The notes under the pieces are model-generated. The model was not told the origin of the DNA, did no database searches, and saw only the letters and a program-made list of their open reading frames with translations. DNA of 30,631 nucleotides from an uncultured Clostridia bacterium (lineage in GTDB: Bacteria; Bacillota; Clostridia; TANB77; CAG-508), in the NCBI GenBank assembly GCA_948664205.1, contig CAPNDH010000014.1, forward strand, positions 1-30,631, in the 5' to 3' direction. Position 1 is the first letter of the stretch; each line of letters opens with the position of its first letter. This document shows positions 28,701 through 30,631 of this stretch, piece by piece. The position numbers were made by a program, and so were the translations under genes.

Positions 28701-30018
28701 TGCTGTTTCAATATTATTTTTATTATTTGTAGTTCTTCTTTCCTTTTTTACTTGATTTTGCTCTTTCTTTCTATTTGCATCTATTATTATTTTTGGTGCT
28801 TCTTTATTTACTACTGTTTCCTTTGTTACTATACATTTTTCTATTAATGGGTTTGATGGGATTTCAAACATGATATCTCTCATTATTTCTTCTATTATAG
28901 AGCGAAGTCCTCTAGCACCTGTTTTTCTTTCTATTGCTTTTTCTACAATTGCTTCTAATGCTTCTTGTTCAAATTCTAGTTCTACATTATCTAATTTGAA
29001 TAATTTTTTGTATTGTTTTACAATTGCATTTTTTGGTTTCGTTACAATATCTATTAATGCTTCCTTATCTAATTCTCTTAAAGTGGCTACTATTGGAAGT
29101 CTTCCTACAAATTCTGGAATTAGACCAAATCTTAATAAATCTTGTGGTAATAATTGTTCATATATTTTGTATTTATCTATTTCTTTGCTACTCTTTACTT
29201 CTGCTGAAAAACCAATAGATTTTTTGCCTGTACGTTCATCTATTATTTTGTCTAACCCCTCAAATGCTCCTCCACAAATGAATAATATATTTTCTGTATT
29301 TATTTGTAGTAATTCTTGATGTGGATGTTTTCTTCCACCTTGTGGTGGTACTGATGCTGTTGTTCCTTCTACTATTTTAAGTAGAGCTTGTTGTACACCT
29401 TCTCCACTTACATCTCTTGTTATTGATGGATTTTCAGATTTTCTTGTTATTTTATCTATTTCATCTATATATATTATTCCTTTTTCTGCTTTTTCTATAT
29501 CATATTCTGCATTTTGAATTAATTTAAGTAATATGTTTTCAACGTCTTCGCCAACATAGCCTGCTTCTGTTAAAGTAGTTGCATCTGCTATTGCAAATGG
29601 TACTTTAAGTATACGTGCTAGTGTTTGTGCAAGAAGTGTTTTTCCGTGAGCCTGTTGGACCTAATAATAAGACATTACTTTTTTGAATTTCTACATCATC
29701 ATCATTTACTTGAGGGTTATTTATTCTTTTATAATGATTATATACTGCTACTGCTAAAGTTTTTTTAGCATCTTCTTGACCTATTACGTAGCTGTCTAAT
29801 ATTTCTTTTATTTCTGCTGGACTAGGTAGCTTTTCCTTTTCTTCATTTAGTGCGTATCCTATTTCTGCATCGTCATATACTTCCCCTTCTAGCATATCAT
29901 CACATAGTTTTATACATTCATTACAAATAAATACTCCCGGACCTGCAATAATTCTTTTTACTCCTTTTTGTGATTTTCCGCAAAATGAGCATCTAATATT
30001 ATCATCTTTTTTTGACAT
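28698..30018 (-). CDS. clpX: ClpX, ATP-binding subunit of Clp protease, interrupted by a +1 frameshift at 29646 in Walker A
   Basis: An AAA+ unfoldase that feeds tagged proteins to ClpP. The N-terminal zinc domain has C10, C13, C32 and C35. The frame is good to LLLGPTGS (codon 124), where an extra base (G29646 on +, C on the coding strand) shifts it inside the Walker A motif. Translation without a shift gives 137 residues: the zinc domain, linker and a nonsense tail. Skipping the base restores GKTLLAQTLARIL and the rest of ClpX: TEAGYVGEDVENIL, GIIYIDEIDKI (Walker B), GGAFEGLDKII, GLIPEFVGRLP and TGARGLRSIIEEI, ending at 28698. The restored length of 439 residues is normal. The single-base insertion has the same context as in dprA. 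It is 18 bases downstream of clpP. As ClpX is usually important, error or recoding is more likely than a dead gene. Confidence 0.93.
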
Positions 30019-30036
30019 TTAAAATTTTCTCCTTTT

Positions 30037-30631
30037 TTATTGTCTTTTTTCTAATATTCCATCTATTAAACCATATTTTAGTGCTTCTTCTGCTGTCATG
30101 TAGTTATCTCTTTCTGTATCTTTTTCTATTACTTCTAGTGGTTGACCTGTTCTGTCACTTAATAATTTATTTAACTTTTCTCTTGTTTTTACCATATGAT
30201 CTGCATGTATTTTTATTTCTGTTGTTTGACCAGATATTCCATTTCCACCTATTAATGGTTGATGTATTAATATTTCTGAATTTGGTGTTGCAAATCTTCT
30301 TCCTTTTTCACCTGATGTTAATAGCACTGCTCCCATACTTGCTGCCATTCCTACACAATATGTTGCTACTGGGCATTTAATATAGTTCATTGTGTCTACT
30401 ATTGCCATACCATCTGTAATAGATCCTCCTGGACTATTTATATAAAGAAATATTTCTTTATCTGGATCTTCTGATTCTAAGAATAGTAATTGTGCAATTA
30501 CTAACCCTGCTGATGTTGGGTTTACATCTTCTCCTAAAAATATAATTCTATCTTTTAATAATCTTGAGAAAATATCATATGATCTTTCTCCTTTTGCTGT
30601 TTGTTCAATAACGTATGGTACTAAACTGTTT
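30037..30631 (-). CDS. clpP: ATP-dependent Clp protease proteolytic subunit ClpP, N-terminus cut by window edge
   Basis: A serine peptidase that forms the proteolytic chamber used by ClpX and ClpA/C. 197 codons plus the stop are visible; the missing N-terminus should be only a few residues, since the visible start NSLVPYVIEQTAKGERSYDI matches the family beginning. The catalytic triad is intact: Ser in GMAASMGAVLL, His in LIHQPLIGG, and Asp in DTERDNYMTAEEA. FLYINSPGGSITDGMAIVDTM is also typical. The protein ends GLIDGILEKRQ. clpX starts 18 bases downstream with its own AGGAG, so they form a clpP-clpX operon ending at 28672. Identification is firm. The promoter lies beyond the right edge. Confidence 0.97.
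   Translation of the reverse strand, partial: NSLVPYVIEQTAKGERSYDIFSRLLKDRIIFLGEDVNPTSAGLVIAQLLFLESEDPDKEIFLYINSPGGSITDGMAIVDTMNYIKCPVATYCVGMAASMGAVLLTSGEKGRRFATPNSEILIHQPLIGGNGISGQTTEIKIHADHMVKTREKLNKLLSDRTGQPLEVIEKDTERDNYMTAEEALKYGLIDGILEKRQ

Noticed and set aside
11730..29650. A simple sequencing error at every TTTCCTG motif as the cause of the two frameshifts
   Set aside because: Many TTTCCTG sites in the window are intact (for example near 5634, 7689, 8347, 14169, 18417 and 26895), so this motif alone does not explain it. A wider-context error remains possible.

Overview
The window is a 30.6 kb stretch of a very AT-rich, Gram-positive (Firmicutes, Clostridia-type) chromosome. The evidence is a set of typical clostridial housekeeping genes with strong AGGAGG ribosome binding sites and TTGACA-17-TATAAT promoters, a sporulation gene (ytxC), the RicAFT-type YlbF protein, and a GH57/GT4/DUF4912 glycogen set. 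No rRNA, tRNA, prophage, CRISPR array or intact insertion sequence was seen. Most genes lie on the minus strand.

Layout. 1-1500: relA/spoT, running off the left edge. 1595-1998: two small membrane proteins (+). 2052-2221: a 170 bp palindromic repeat. 2244-3926: recJ. 4120-4374: small membrane protein (+). 4426-5871: pyk. 6057-6704: orphan protein (+). 6745-9309: glgP-type phosphorylase. 9400-10698: MFS transporter. 10805-11540: two small orphans with look-alike leaders. 11630-12497: dprA with a one-base frameshift. 12666-13514: folD. 13834-16514: small membrane protein, dinB, small acidic-tail protein and an orphan. 16685-17912: HExxH membrane peptidase and YlbF. 18132-19427: GT4 glycogen synthase. 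19615-20526: Rpn-type nuclease. 20906-23363: DUF4912 protein and GH57 branching enzyme (+). 23544-24398: ytxC (+). 24409-24576: second, inverted copy of the 170 bp repeat. 24598-24948: rhodanese. 25082-27110: reduced secF/secD. 27256-27915: HD protein. 28220-28609: TIGR04086 membrane protein. 28698-30631: clpX (frameshifted) and clpP (cut by the right edge).

How the genes connect. A glycogen module (glgP, GT4 synthase, DUF4912 and GH57 branching enzyme) is spread over 17 kb, with an Rpn nuclease gene between synthase and branching enzyme. clpP-clpX form an operon, as do secD-secF. Several orphan genes sit alone with their own consensus promoter and terminator.

The most striking observation is that two core genes, dprA and clpX, each carry one extra C at an equivalent place: NCA-[C]-GGA-AA. 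The extra base creates the in-frame codon CGG. Among the other recognisable core genes in the window I found no in-frame CGG; I found it only in four orphan genes. This could be a recurrent sequencing or assembly error, parallel mutation, or a +1 recoding site at a very rare codon. The sequence alone cannot decide between these. Intergenic spaces also hold two families of palindromic MITE-like repeats and inverted repeats built from 7-bp units.
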